64,000 bases of DNA from Deinococcus psychrotolerans. Its GTDB lineage: Bacteria > Deinococcota > Deinococci > Deinococcales > Deinococcaceae. The stretch covers positions 434,001-498,000 of the forward strand of contig NZ_CP034184.1 in assembly GCF_003860465.1 (NCBI RefSeq), in the 5' to 3' direction. Position 1 is the first letter of the stretch. Every line of letters starts with the position of its first letter. Made by a program: the position numbers and the translations under genes. Below the pieces are notes generated by a model. It made no database searches, was not told the DNA's origin, and saw only the letters and a program-made list of their open reading frames with translations. Shown here piece after piece: positions 50,212 through 59,767 of this stretch.

Positions 50212-51486
50212 TCAGATTGTTCTCTCTCCCCGCACAATCAGCGCCTCCAGAAGCTGCGCCGCCTCGCGCGGGGCGTCATGGGAACGCAAGTGTGCGCTCA
50301 GCTTCTGGGCCTGCTCACGGAAACGTGCGTCTTCCAGCAGCGTCCGTACCGCTCCGCGCAGCCGCTGCGGGCTGGGGCGGTCAGTTCTGAGGTTAAGGCC
50401 CACCCCAGCGTAGGCGACGCGGGCAGCTACCTCGGCCTTATCCTCACTTTTGCCCGCCACCACGCAGGGAACGCCGCACGTCAGCGCCTGCTGCACGCCT
50501 CCGTACCCGCCATTGGTCACGTACGCCGAGACATGCGGGAGCAGCTGAAAGAAGGGGACGAAATCCGCGACCCGCACGTTTTTTGGCAGTGGGCCAAGCG
50601 CAGCTGCGTCCCGCACACCTGCTGCGATCACCAGCACGTCTTCATTCGCCAGCGCTTCCAGCGTCGGGATGATGAGCTGCCGGGGGTTGGTGGCGAGCGT
50701 TCCCTGCGTCACCAGAACCACCGGACGCTGTGAGGCCAGCACGTCCGGCCACCAGGTGGGGAGGGGCCGGGCGGGCGGTTCGGGGATCAGCGGGCCGATA
50801 AAATGCAGTTGCGGGGGCAGGTCGCTCCTGGGATACTCGAAGGCGGGTACGCTGGGTTGCAGCATCAGGGTAGGCGCAACCGCGAACTCAAAATCCCGTG
50901 AACGCACTCCGATGCGGCGGCAGACCGCTTGCAGTTCGCGTGAGATGCGGCCAAAGATCACACGCTGCGCCGCCCAGGACAGCAAGCCGTTCCGGAGCTG
51001 GCCCAGCGCCGAGGCGTCCGGAGCGAGACCCAGGCCGAAGGGGCCGGTCTCCCGGCTGGGAATGCCCAGCGGCAAGACGCCCAGCAGAGCGCAGGGAGGG
51101 CCGCCGAGTTCTTCGTGCAGCAGCGCCGCCGCGACGGTCTGATCGGCCAGCACGAGGTCATGGGGCCAGCTCCGCGCCACGTTCCGCAGGTCCTGAAGTT
51201 GCCCTTCGATCTGCCCGACGAAGATGTGCTCCATATCAAACTGAATCTGCCGCAGCCCCGCTCGCCCGTTCCGGCCTGGAAACGCGCCCTCGAAATGGGC
51301 GTCGTCATAATCGCGGGCATGGACGAAAGGCTCAAAGGCAGCGCCGCTAGCCTCCACTGCCTGAGCGTATTTACGCCCGGTATACCAGCGCACGGCGTGC
51401 CCACGCGAGCGTAATTCGCGGACAATCGGAACCAGGGGCATGATGTGTCCAGCGATGGGTTGTGAGGCGATCAGAATATTGGTCAG
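50212..51486 (-). CDS. UDP-glycosyltransferase (GT1/MGT-like)
   Basis: A GT-B glycosyltransferase of about 424 residues. The N-terminal ILIASQPIAGHIMPLVPIVR is the typical start. The C-terminal donor site is VTQGTLATNPRQLIIPTLEA, FVPFFQLLPHVSAYVTNGGY and GGVQQALTCGVPCVVAGKSE. The first ATG (51441) lies inside the conserved first strand, so translation must begin upstream. The only candidate with a ribosome site (AGAGAGG) is CTG 51486. Close relatives modify macrolides, sterols or carotenoids; the CrtO-like neighbour favours carotenoids. Confidence 0.8.
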   Translation of the reverse strand: MTNILIASQPIAGHIMPLVPIVRELRSRGHAVRWYTGRKYAQAVEASGAAFEPFVHARDYDDAHFEGAFPGRNGRAGLRQIQFDMEHIFVGQIEGQLQDLRNVARSWPHDLVLADQTVAAALLHEELGGPPCALLGVLPLGIPSRETGPFGLGLAPDASALGQLRNGLLSWAAQRVIFGRISRELQAVCRRIGVRSRDFEFAVAPTLMLQPSVPAFEYPRSDLPPQLHFIGPLIPEPPARPLPTWWPDVLASQRPVVLVTQGTLATNPRQLIIPTLEALANEDVLVIAAGVRDAAALGPLPKNVRVADFVPFFQLLPHVSAYVTNGGYGGVQQALTCGVPCVVAGKSEDKAEVAARVAYAGVGLNLRTDRPSPQRLRGAVRTLLEDARFREQAQKLSAHLRSHDAPREAAQLLEALIVRGERTI

Positions 51487-51686
51487 GAGAGCCTCTCTAA
51501 AGGGAGTGGGTGTCTTTGGCCGTCAGCGGATAGTGTACCCGTTGACTCGGTCAGACAGCTGACGCCCCGGTGGCCCACTTAAGATCGGTGGTCAACGCAG
51601 CGGTGTAAGGGTAGATGCGGATGGGCAGACCTGCAAGCTGCGTATAGCGTTCAGTCTGACCACCGGAGACATGCAGCATCCCTGCA

Positions 51687-52424
51687 ATGTCAGAATCCCA
51701 CCTGGCCACGCTGCGTCGCTGGTTGGCCGAAGCCTTGGGCCTCGCCGTCTTCGTGACCTTTAGTCTGAGTGCAGCGGTGCTGGCCCAGCTCGGCGTGCTG
51801 CCTGCCCTGGCTGCCGACGCGCTGGTGCCGGGCCTGGTGATCTTGGCGCTGGTCTACGGTCTGAGCGATCTGTCCGGGGCGTACTTCAATCCTGTTGTGA
51901 CCTTAGCTTTCGCGGTGCGTGGCAGCTTTCCGTGGGCGCGGGTGCCGGGCTACTTAATAGCGCAGTTCCTGGGAGCCTGCGGCGGGGTGTGGCTGGTGGC
52001 GGCCTGCGTACCGCTGCCCAAAGCACATGAGCTGGTCAGACCCTGGGGCGCGTTCGAGCTAGAGACGATCTGCACCGCGCTGCTGTTGCTGGTGATTCTG
52101 GCCACCGCCAAGCGCAAGGCCGAGGTCGGCTCTCAGGCGGGGTTGGTGATCGCCGGAACGCTGGGGCTGTGCTTGTTCACGGCGGGCAGCATTTCCACCA
52201 TCGGCGTCAACCCCAGCCGCACGCTGGCCGCCGCTTTGTTCAGCGGCACGGTGCTGGCGGCCTGGCCACATCTGCTGGGGCCGTTTGCGGGTGGTGCGTT
52301 GGCGACAGGACTGACCTATCTGCTGCGCGGCCCGCTTAACCCGCAGGAAGCCGAAACGGCCAACGGTAAGGCGGAGGAGGAGAACAGGCAGAAAAAGGGG
52401 AGGAGCAGTTCAGTTAAGTTTTGA
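51687..52424 (+). CDS. Aquaporin/MIP family channel
   Basis: A 245-residue channel with six spans and the two half-helix motifs: [10 protein letters not shown] (NPV, first NPA box) and [13 protein letters not shown] (NPS, second box). The Ser/Val in place of Ala in the boxes is common in distant members. The aromatic/Arg filter Arg is present after the second box. Water or small solutes are likely cargo. ATG 51687. A worn fragment of a similar gene lies at 53612-53755. Confidence 0.85.
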   Translation: MSESHLATLRRWLAEALGLAVFVTFSLSAAVLAQLGVLPALAADALVPGLVILALVYGLSDLSGAYFNPVVTLAFAVRGSFPWARVPGYLIAQFLGACGGVWLVAACVPLPKAHELVRPWGAFELETICTALLLLVILATAKRKAEVGSQAGLVIAGTLGLCLFTAGSISTIGVNPSRTLAAALFSGTVLAAWPHLLGPFAGGALATGLTYLLRGPLNPQEAETANGKAEEENRQKKGRSSSVKF

Positions 52425-52696
52425 TGTGTCAGTCGATCCGCGTAGAAGCCGTTGATAGGGAAATTCCACGCTCACAGTTGTACCGATAGAATAGAGGCCA
52501 TTTCAAGTCACCCCTGCTGATCTCGCGCCAACTCCTTTTGCCAACTTCCCCGGACACTCTCGCAAGAAGTCGAATAGCACACCGGATCTTCCCCTAATCC
52601 ACCGTAGCCTTGTGGTGCCGACCATCAGACCGACCAAGCTTGCAAAGGGAAGAATCATCTTTCACATCAGCTCCACTGCGCTGGCACCAGAGGCCC

Positions 52697-53413
52697 ATGT
52701 ACAGAGCGGTCAACAGTCACAGAGAAACCCATTTCACCGGCTCGGAGATGGTGCGCGACATCGTGATCGGCATGAGTGACGGCCTGACCGTCCCTTTCGC
52801 ACTGGCCGCCGGACTGTCGGGCGCAGTTGCCAGTGGACATGTGGTGCCGATCGCCGGGATCGCCGAGATGGCCGCTGGAAGCATTGCCATGGGCCTGGGT
52901 GGGTACCTGGCGGCCCGCAGCGAAAACGAGTCCTACATCTCGGAACGTGCCCGCGAGGAGAAGGAAATTGACGGGAAGAGAGATGCAGAGACCGGAGAGG
53001 TGCGGGCCGTGTTCCAGAAGTACGGGCTGAGCGGCGATGCACTGGAGGCGGCCACCACCGCCATTACCAGCAACCGCACGACCTGGGTCGGTTTCATGAT
53101 GAAAGAAGCACTGGGCCTAGAGGAACCGGATCCGAAACGGGCATTGAGGTCAGCCCTGACCATCGGGCTGGCGTACATCGCGGGCGGCATCATCCCGCTG
53201 ACGCCTTACGCGCTCAACCTGACGCTCAGTCGAGCGCTGCTGCTGTCGGTGGTCTTGACCCTCATCGCCCTATTTGCCTTCGGAGCGCTCAAGGGCCGCT
53301 TCACGGGTTCGTCGGTGCTCAAAAGTGCCGTTCAGACCATGTTCGTGGGTGCGGTGGCTTCCGGCGCGGCCTTCCTGATCGCGAGGCTGGTGTCCGGTTC
53401 GGGCAGAGTGTAG
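52697..53413 (+). CDS. VIT1/CCC1-family iron/manganese transporter
   Basis: A 238-residue membrane protein. RDIVIGMSDGLTVPFALAAG and GIAEMAAGSIAMGLGGYLAA are the VIT1 hallmark spans; a cytoplasmic part with ESYISERAREEKEIDGKRDA and EEPDPKRALRSALTIG holds the acidic metal-binding segment; three more spans follow. The ATG at 52697 gives the usual start; no strong ribosome site is seen. It would export or sequester Fe(II)/Mn(II), which fits the metal-based oxidant defence known in Deinococcus. Confidence 0.88.
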   Translation: MYRAVNSHRETHFTGSEMVRDIVIGMSDGLTVPFALAAGLSGAVASGHVVPIAGIAEMAAGSIAMGLGGYLAARSENESYISERAREEKEIDGKRDAETGEVRAVFQKYGLSGDALEAATTAITSNRTTWVGFMMKEALGLEEPDPKRALRSALTIGLAYIAGGIIPLTPYALNLTLSRALLLSVVLTLIALFAFGALKGRFTGSSVLKSAVQTMFVGAVASGAAFLIARLVSGSGRV

Positions 53414-53611
53414 ATCCTGCGGCTCTGGATGTATACCGCCGCCTCACTGGTGCGTCTCACAAATGGCGTTCGCCGCCTGCCAACGTCCCGCCTGCCGTGT
53501 CAGGGGCTGGCTTCCGTCGTTAAAGGCGTGCATCTGAACCTGATCCTTCGCATAACACTGGGTCACACTCAGTCAGGCCGCGTACGAGTGCCAGAGCGAT
53601 GCGGCCGAGCA

Positions 53612-53755
53612 CTAACAATTAGTCATCCGTTCGACGCCCGGATGGGCCAGTGTAGCCGTGCCCAGACTTAGGGCCACGGAGACGGCGAGGCCCAGCGCTT
53701 CAGTCCGCCGTACCACGCTCATGTGGCGTTCGGACACGGCAGAGAGGACTTGCAT
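53612..53755 (-). pseudogene. Aquaporin-like N-terminal relic
   Basis: A minus-strand frame from ATG 53755 reads SERHMSVVRRTEALGLAVSV ALSLGTATLAHPGV and stops at 53612. It lines up with the aquaporin at 51687 ([31 protein letters not shown]). All later segments are missing. The 350 bases around it hold no other gene. Similarity is seen by eye only. Confidence 0.45.
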
Positions 53756-53766
53756 GACCTCCCGCC

Positions 53767-54687
53767 CTAAACGTCTGCACCGTACTCGTCCAGCGTATCC
53801 CGCCAGCGGTGTTGAGGTTCAAAGCCGAGAAGCTGCCGGGCGGACTCGATGCTGAGCAGGGTCTGGAAGCCGTCCAGCGATTCACGCAGCGGCACCCCCG
53901 GAAAGACCTGCTCCATCAGCGTGCGTGAAGGCACTGGCATCACCGTATCGGCGGCAGCGATGATGAAACTGCTCGCCCCCGTCAACGGGGCACCCAAAGC
54001 CAGATGGCAGGCCAGCGCGGCATCTCGCTCGTCAATGTAGCCCCACAAATTCCACTTACGGGCGTGCAGGGACGGCCAGGCCAGCTCCGGAAAACGGCGG
54101 TACTCGTCCGGCCCCAGGATGTTGGAAAAGCGTAGGGCCACGAAGGGAATGCCCGAATGGCGTGAGAAATCCTGCGCCATCGTCTCGGTGACCACCTTAC
54201 TCAGCGCATACGACGACTCCGGATGTGGATAGTGCGCCTCGTCTACCGGGGCGTACTGGGGCGGCACGTCGAACGGCAAGCCCAGCGTGGTTTCGCTGGA
54301 CGCCCAAACCACCCGCTCCAGACCGAGCTGGGTGGCCGCCGTGAAGACGCTGTGGTTCATGGTCACGTTCTGCACAAAAGTATGGTGTGGGGCCTGAAGG
54401 TCAGGGGCAGGAATATTGGCCAGATGAATCACGCTGCCCGCCCCCTGCATGACTTCCAGCGTCTGGCCCAGATCGGTCAGATCGACCCGTAATGAAGCCT
54501 TGAGTGAACCGGGAAAATCGCCGTCTGGCTTGAGGATAGGCTGGATGTCCACGGCAATGACCTCAAAGCCGTGTTCCAGCAGATGCTTCAGAACCGCGCG
54601 TCCGGCCCGGCCTGCCGCACCGGTCAGCACCACTGGACTGGTTGGAGGTGACCCTGCTGAATGTATCTGGGTAGTCGCGTTTACCAC
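53767..54687 (-). CDS. NAD-dependent epimerase/dehydratase (extended SDR)
   Basis: A 306-residue oxidoreductase. The Rossmann glycine motif is VVLTGAAGRAGRAVLKHLLE, Asp in VIAVDIQ fixes NAD, and the active site is YPHPESSYALSKVVTETMA (YxxxK) with Ser/Thr in WASSETTLG. The substrate-side SRTLMEQVFPGVPLRESLDG is typical of nucleotide-sugar or 3-beta-hydroxysteroid-like members. The start is GTG 54687, overlapping the aldo/keto reductase stop by seven bases, so the two form one operon. Confidence 0.85.
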   Translation of the reverse strand: MVNATTQIHSAGSPPTSPVVLTGAAGRAGRAVLKHLLEHGFEVIAVDIQPILKPDGDFPGSLKASLRVDLTDLGQTLEVMQGAGSVIHLANIPAPDLQAPHHTFVQNVTMNHSVFTAATQLGLERVVWASSETTLGLPFDVPPQYAPVDEAHYPHPESSYALSKVVTETMAQDFSRHSGIPFVALRFSNILGPDEYRRFPELAWPSLHARKWNLWGYIDERDAALACHLALGAPLTGASSFIIAAADTVMPVPSRTLMEQVFPGVPLRESLDGFQTLLSIESARQLLGFEPQHRWRDTLDEYGADV

Positions 54688-55652
54688 GCGTAGGCTTCGG
54701 GGGCCTGTCCGCCGGGGCCGGGCCAGATGTCATCCAGCTTTTTGAGCGTCTCGTCGCTCAGCTTGATCTCGATGGCCTTCAGCGCCCCGTCCAGTTGCTC
54801 AGCGGTGCGCGGCCCGATGATCGGGGCGGTCACGGCTGGCTGGTGAAGTAGCCAGGCCAGCGCCACATCCGCTGGGGACTCGCTCAGTTCCTTGCACAGC
54901 GCCTCGTACTGCTCGAGTTGCGGGCGGTACTTGTCGATCTGCTTTTGCATATTCTCGCTGGCGCGGCGGCCTTCACTGGCTTTTTGCAAAGCCCCGCCCA
55001 GCAGGCCGCCGCCCAGCGGACTCCAGGGAATCAGGCCTAGCCCCAGCGCCTGACAGGCCGGGATGACTTCCAGCTCGATCATCCGTGCCGACAGGTTGTA
55101 CAGGCTCTGCTCGGACACTAGGCCCATGAAGTGGCGCCGGGCGGCCAGCGTATTGGCCTGCGCGATGTTCCAGCCCGCGAAGTTGCTGCTGCCCACATAC
55201 AGCACCTTGCCCTCGCGCACCAGTTGCTCCATCGCCTGCCAGATTTCTTCCCAGGGAGTGGCCCGGTGAATATGGTGCATCTGGTACAAATCGATATGGT
55301 CCGTCTTGAGGCGGCGCAGGCTATCCTCGCAGGCCTTACGGATGTGGTACGCCGAGAGTTTCTGATCGTTGGGGCCGTCGCCCATCTTCCCGTAGACCTT
55401 GGTGGCCAGCACGATGCGCTCACGGTTGCTAGGATTGTGCTCCAGCCAGCGGCCCACGATCTGCTCGGTCACGCCCTCGCCGGGCTGGCGACCATATACG
55501 TTGGCGGTGTCGAAGAAGTTGACGCCTTTTGCCAGTGCCGCGTCCATGATCTTGTGGCTATCCTGTTCGCTGGTTTCGGGGCCAAAGTTCATCGTGCCCA
55601 GACACAGTGGGCTGACTTGCAGGCCGGTGCGGCCTAAATGACGGTAGTCCAT
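54681..55652 (-). CDS. Aldo/keto reductase
   Basis: A 323-residue AKR. HLGRTGLQVSPLCLGTMNFG starts the barrel; FFDTANVYGRQ (Asp, Tyr), VLATKVYGKM (Lys) and LYQMHHIHRATPWEE (His) give the catalytic tetrad, and the C-terminal AWLLHQPAVTAPIIGPRTAE binds NADPH. AAGGAGG precedes ATG 55652. It is the first gene of a two-gene operon with the epimerase. Substrate unknown; general aldehyde or sugar reduction is likely. Confidence 0.9.
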   Translation of the reverse strand: MDYRHLGRTGLQVSPLCLGTMNFGPETSEQDSHKIMDAALAKGVNFFDTANVYGRQPGEGVTEQIVGRWLEHNPSNRERIVLATKVYGKMGDGPNDQKLSAYHIRKACEDSLRRLKTDHIDLYQMHHIHRATPWEEIWQAMEQLVREGKVLYVGSSNFAGWNIAQANTLAARRHFMGLVSEQSLYNLSARMIELEVIPACQALGLGLIPWSPLGGGLLGGALQKASEGRRASENMQKQIDKYRPQLEQYEALCKELSESPADVALAWLLHQPAVTAPIIGPRTAEQLDGALKAIEIKLSDETLKKLDDIWPGPGGQAPEAYAW

Positions 55653-55840
55653 GATTGACGCCTCCTTGAATGCTTTATCTGCTTCCGACGCTACACCCGC
55701 AGACCTGGCGGCGTCACCCTGGGACAGTCTTCATGGTTTCAGCAGCGAGGGGTGAGTAGCTAGGCCGCTTCTGGTCAGTCCTCACTGAGTTCCTGGAGTT
55801 CCCAGCAATTAGGCTTGCCCCGTGATCAGAAGGAAAGGTT

Positions 55841-57244
55841 TCAATGATTGATTCCCCCATTCAGCGGCGGCGGCAGCAGACGCAGGCTGAGGCGGACGCG
55901 GTATAGCGCGGCATCAAACCGGCCCAGCGTGCGCCGGAAGTTGGCTGTCCGCTCCGGCCACAGGGTGCTGTTGCGCCCCCCTGCGTCCAAATAATAGCTG
56001 GTGCAGCCCCCCTTCACTCACACCGACTCGCGCAGCTTGTCTTGCAGGGCGTCACTGTACTCGCGCTGCGCTTCTGGGGTAGGTTCCAGGCTCAGCAGGT
56101 GCGCGGCGTCCATGTACTTCAGCGTCCGTAGGATGTACCCGATTTGTGCCTCAATGATGTACACGATGGAGTTGTGGCCCAGCGCGGTGTTCGGCCCCAC
56201 CAGCAAAAAGAAGTTCGGAAATCCAGCGACTGCCGTGCCGTGCAGCGCTTCCATGTGGCTGTCCCAGGCGTCCGCGAGACGCAGGCCGCCTCTCCCGAAT
56301 ATCCGACGCGCCATCGGCGGCTGCGTGGCGTTGAAGCCGGTGCCGCCGATCAGCACGTCGAAAGCGCGAACCTGGCCATCCACTGTCAGAATCTCGTCGC
56401 CGCGAATCTCGGTGATGGTCTCCGTCACCAGTTCCACATTGGGTTGCTGAATGGCCGGGTAGTCGTCGTCGCTGACCAGGATGCGTTTGCAGCCTAGACG
56501 GTAGTCAGGCGTCAGTTTGCGGCGCAGCTCCGGATCTGCTACCCGCCCCTCAAGGTGCTGGTGGCCGAACTTCTCCATCAGTGCGCCCACCCTCGGGTTG
56601 GAAAACCCCAGATGCCTCACCTCCGCGTTCAGGAACACCCGCTGACGCGCCAGGCGCTGAAACACTGGGTAACGCCGGAACAACTCGCGGCGGCGCGGCG
56701 TGATGGCCTCGTCCATGCGCGGCATCACCCAAGGCGGCGTGCGCTGAAAGACGCTCAGCTGTCCCACGAGCGGCTGAATTTCAGGAATGAACTGAATGGC
56801 CGAGGCCCCAGTGCCGATCACCGCCACCCGTTTGCCGCTCAGGTTCACAGCATGGTTCCACTGCGCGGAGTGAAAGCGTTCGCCTTCAAAATCTTCCATC
56901 CCCGGAATGTCCGGCCATTTCGGCTCGATCAGGGGGCCGTGACCGGAGATCAGGACGCGGGTCGTGAAATCGCCCCGACTGGTGCGGATACGCCACAAAC
57001 CTTCCTCTTCGTCCCAGCGGGCCTCCTCCATCTCGGTGTTGAAGCGGATGTGCGGGCGCAAGCCCTGCTCGTCGGCAGTTTTTCTGAGGTTGAAGCGGCG
57101 ATTGGCGCGCAGAGCGTCTGGACGGGCTACCACGCCGACATGGGTGTGCTGCTGGCGCTGCTGACGGATCAGGGCCAGGCCTGAAAGCAGTCGGAGGCAC
57201 TTCGGGGATTTCTTGGCGATCTTCGATTCACTCGACTTGGGCAA
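55841..57244 (-). pseudogene. Flavin-containing (Baeyer-Villiger type) monooxygenase, truncated and with a nonsense codon
   Basis: The recognisable part begins LRKTADEQGLRPHIRFNTEM near 57090 and has ISGHGPLIEPKWPDIPGMED FEGERFHSAQW, RVAVIGTGASAIQFIPEI (NADPH motif) and IGGTGFNATQPP. The N-terminal FAD-binding GxGxxG half is absent, replaced by unrelated sequence up to 57244. TGA at 56018-56020 interrupts the frame, which continues cleanly as VKGGCTSYYLDAGGRNSTLW to a stop at 55841, so a Trp codon probably became TGA. Two lesions make it a pseudogene. Confidence 0.85.
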
Positions 57245-57281
57245 TGACGTGTTGCGCCATGACCCTGCTTAAGGTGGAGTC

Positions 57282-57800
57282 ATGATGATGATTCCAGAGG
57301 ATGATCAGTTGTATCTGATCCAGAGTAAAAGCAATCTCCTGACCGGAATGGCCTTTGGGGCGTATACGTTGGTGAGCGTCTACGTGGGGCTGGAAGCCCG
57401 TGCGGCTGGGTTGGGAAGCCTCAACACGGGCTTGTGGGTGCTGAGTGGCCTGTCGGGGATCGTGAATGCCAGTTTGGCGTTGCTGCTCTTTCCGCTGGTC
57501 TTTACGTGGCTCAGTCGCCGGTTCGGGGCCGAGACGTTGCTGGCCGAGGTGCGGTCGATCAGTGCCTTGAGCTTGATGCCGGTGATTCTCGGAACGCTGC
57601 TGGGGACGCTGGGGTGGGTGCCGTTGTGGGCAGGGGTGGCGTGTGTGGCGAGTACCACCGTCTTCGCGCATGGCCTGAGTTTGGCGAACGGCACGCGTTT
57701 CGGTGCGGCGCTCAAGCATACGTTGGCGGTCTGGGGGGTGCTGCTGGTGAGCATCGTGGTCTTGAACGGAGTGTTTCTGGCAGTGCGGACTGTGCGGTGA
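57282..57800 (+). CDS. Integral membrane protein (Yip1-like)
   Basis: A 172-residue protein with about five spans (NLLTGMAFGAYTLVSVYVGL, LWVLSGLSGIVNASLALLLF, LSLMPVILGTLLGTLGWVPL, and others). The pattern of loops resembles YIP1-family bacterial proteins. ATG 57282 follows AAGGTGGAGTC. It stands alone and ends before a strong terminator. Function unknown. Confidence 0.7.
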   Translation: MMMIPEDDQLYLIQSKSNLLTGMAFGAYTLVSVYVGLEARAAGLGSLNTGLWVLSGLSGIVNASLALLLFPLVFTWLSRRFGAETLLAEVRSISALSLMPVILGTLLGTLGWVPLWAGVACVASTTVFAHGLSLANGTRFGAALKHTLAVWGVLLVSIVVLNGVFLAVRTVR

Positions 57801-57916
57801 GTGTGCCCCTGCAAGGCAGCCGGAACGGCCCGCATCTGGTCAAGGGCTTGAGGTGCCCGCCAACGACTGCCGATTTTCTCTGAGAACCGCACCGCGAAGC
57901 TGGAACACCGTTGTGC

Positions 57917-57955
57917 AGCAGGTGGCCTGAATATCAGGCCACCTGCTTTTCCTGT
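57917..57955 (+). terminator. Strong terminator hairpin
   Basis: AGCAGGTGGCCTG and its exact complement CAGGCCACCTGCT are separated by AATAT and followed by TTTCCTGTTTTT. It closes transcription of the membrane-protein gene. Confidence 0.85.
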
Positions 57956-58086
57956 TTTTCATCTACCTCTGTCAACTTGCCAGAACTCCGCCAGGTCATG
58001 CACTGGGCAATTCGCCGACGACCTGACCTTAAGGCGAGTGACAATTCGCCGCCCGGCAGCGTCGCCTAGCCTTTCTAGCAGTCAGA

Positions 58087-58497
58087 TCAATCAACTTCCT
58101 CGATAACTGCCGGGCCGAAGTAGCGGATCAGGGTCGCCCCGGCCCGGTGGTAGGCGTCGAGGGCGTCCTGGTAAGCGGCGCTCCGACGGTCGATCTGCAA
58201 GGTAACCAGAGACTGTCCGCTGGCCAGGGCCTCCCCATAAGTGCGCCACTCCTCACGCTCGTCGGTCAGCGATTGAATCCAGCGCCTGAAATGACCCAGC
58301 CAGCCGTGCTCGAAACCCTCTTCGTCGAGCAGGCGCAGGCCCGCCTCGTTGGAGAACACACTCAGGTCCGTTTCGGCTATACCTAAGGCGACCAGTTCGT
58401 TCAGTAAAGTGCGTGCAGGCTGCTCTCCAGCAGTCACACCGATGAGCTGGTTCTCCGGATAAAACGCGAAGCGGCCCCGGTTAACGTCAACGGACAT
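58087..58497 (-). CDS. Hypothetical protein
   Basis: A 136-residue soluble protein. It starts MSVDVNRGRFAFYPENQL with AGGAGGATC ahead of ATG 58497. Later parts are VTAGEQPARTLLNELVALGI, WLGHFRRWIQSLTDEREEWR and YHRAGATLIRYFGPAVIEEV. The middle resembles stress proteins that bind small ligands, but no family is assigned. A companion small gene lies upstream. Confidence 0.65.
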   Translation of the reverse strand: MSVDVNRGRFAFYPENQLIGVTAGEQPARTLLNELVALGIAETDLSVFSNEAGLRLLDEEGFEHGWLGHFRRWIQSLTDEREEWRTYGEALASGQSLVTLQIDRRSAAYQDALDAYHRAGATLIRYFGPAVIEEVD

Positions 58498-58597
58498 GAT
58501 GATCCTCCTGTGCGGCTGAAGGAGAGAAGCCAACGACTTATCTTCAGCTTCGCCCCGAATTGGTGTGCCTCCTGGCTGAGTGAAGAGGCATACAGAC

Positions 58598-58915
58598 TCA
58601 GCCCTGCGGCAGATTGGCCAACGGACGCCAGTAGTGATTTGCAGCAGCAATGGTGGCGAATTCCAGCGCCACAGTGTGCGTGATGGCGATCAGATCGGCG
58701 GCATTGGTGGAGTAACCGGGCCGGATGGTCTCGCGTACCTTCGCGTCTGGTTGGGTAAATTTGATGATCAGTTGGGCCATCCGCACGGCCAATACCCGGC
58801 CCTCATCAGGCGTCGCGGTGATGAGGGTGTTACCGGGCACCAAGCCAGATGAACTGGTCGAAGCGGGAGCAGGCTGAGGCTGGGCGGCGGTCTGGGTCGT
58901 CTGCATGTCGGTCAT
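58598..58915 (-). CDS. Hypothetical protein
   Basis: A 105-residue protein with a Gln/Pro/Ala-rich N-terminus and a helical body (DEGRVLAVRMAQLIIKFTQP, AADLIAITHTVALEFATIAA). GGAGATGG precedes ATG 58915. It sits between the hydrolase gene and the 136-residue gene, all in one direction, so it is likely part of one transcript. Not recognised. Confidence 0.6.
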   Translation of the reverse strand: MTDMQTTQTAAQPQPAPASTSSSGLVPGNTLITATPDEGRVLAVRMAQLIIKFTQPDAKVRETIRPGYSTNAADLIAITHTVALEFATIAAANHYWRPLANLPQG

Positions 58916-58945
58916 AAACCATCTCCTTGGTCAATCGAAAGAGAA

Positions 58946-59710
58946 TTACTTGCCCTGCGAGAGCTGCTGCGCTGCACGCTCAATCACGTCGGCGACAGCC
59001 TGGGACTGGGCGATGTAGATGGTGTGCCCGCCAGGCAGTTCTGTCACGTCGGTCTTCGAGCGGGCGTACATCTTGCGCTGGATGGACGGATTGATGCTCT
59101 TGTCATCCATCGGCACGACGCCCCACGACGGCTTGCTGTTCCAAGCCGCTTGGGTCAGCGGTGTGCCCAGCGCCTTGGCGGCCACCGGAATCTGGGACGC
59201 GGCCATGAAAGCCGACTGCTCGTCGGAGAGGCCCGTGGCAAAACCCACATGAAATTTGGCCACGTCGTAATACGAGTACCCCGAGGCGTCGGGCGGCAGG
59301 GTGCCGTTCTCCGGCGCAGGCGGCTCCGAGACCGCCCACTGCAGGGCCGATTCACCCACGTCAGGCTGGAAGGCCGCGATATAGACCAGCCCCACAACCT
59401 TGGGATCGACACCGGCCTGGGTGATGACGGCTCCGCCGTAGGAGTGGCCCACCAGCACCACCGGGCCGTCCTGCCGGGCCAGGGCGCGGTTCACAGCAGC
59501 CACGTCGTCTTCCAGCGAGGTCAGCGGATTTTGCACCACCGTGACGGTGTAGCCGTCCGCGCTAAGGATGCGGTAGACCCCGGCCCAGCCGGAGCCGTCG
59601 GCATATGCGCCGTGAACCAGCACAACGTTCTTGACAGCTCCGGCAGGTGCAGCCAGTGCGGAGGACAGCAGGGCGCTCAGGGCAAGCGCGGCGAAACGGG
59701 AACGGTTCAT
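58946..59710 (-). CDS. Secreted alpha/beta hydrolase
   Basis: A 254-residue exported hydrolase. Signal: FAALALSALLSSALAAPAGA. VVLVHGAYADGSGWAGVYRI forms the oxyanion part, VVLVGHSYGGAVITQAG holds the nucleophile Ser in GHSYGG, and TELPGGHTIYIAQSQAV gives the catalytic His. It resembles salicylate-esterase/haloalkane-like small hydrolases. GGAGG precedes ATG 59710. It is a paralogue of the third hydrolase here (60641-61351). Confidence 0.88.
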   Translation of the reverse strand: MNRSRFAALALSALLSSALAAPAGAVKNVVLVHGAYADGSGWAGVYRILSADGYTVTVVQNPLTSLEDDVAAVNRALARQDGPVVLVGHSYGGAVITQAGVDPKVVGLVYIAAFQPDVGESALQWAVSEPPAPENGTLPPDASGYSYYDVAKFHVGFATGLSDEQSAFMAASQIPVAAKALGTPLTQAAWNSKPSWGVVPMDDKSINPSIQRKMYARSKTDVTELPGGHTIYIAQSQAVADVIERAAQQLSQGK

Positions 59711-59767
59711 GAGTAGACCTCCTGAGTGGCGGGAACATTGATCTGGTTCGGTCGTGCGCAGTCCAGG

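Noticed and set aside
55811..55822. GGCTTGCCCCG as another IS3 end
   Set aside because: Only 11 bases match and the next bases diverge; chance is likely.
56555..57184. Long plus-strand frame antisense to the monooxygenase
   Set aside because: It mirrors a recognisable protein on the minus strand. Only its last 80 bases might be separate coding sequence, and these carry no motif.
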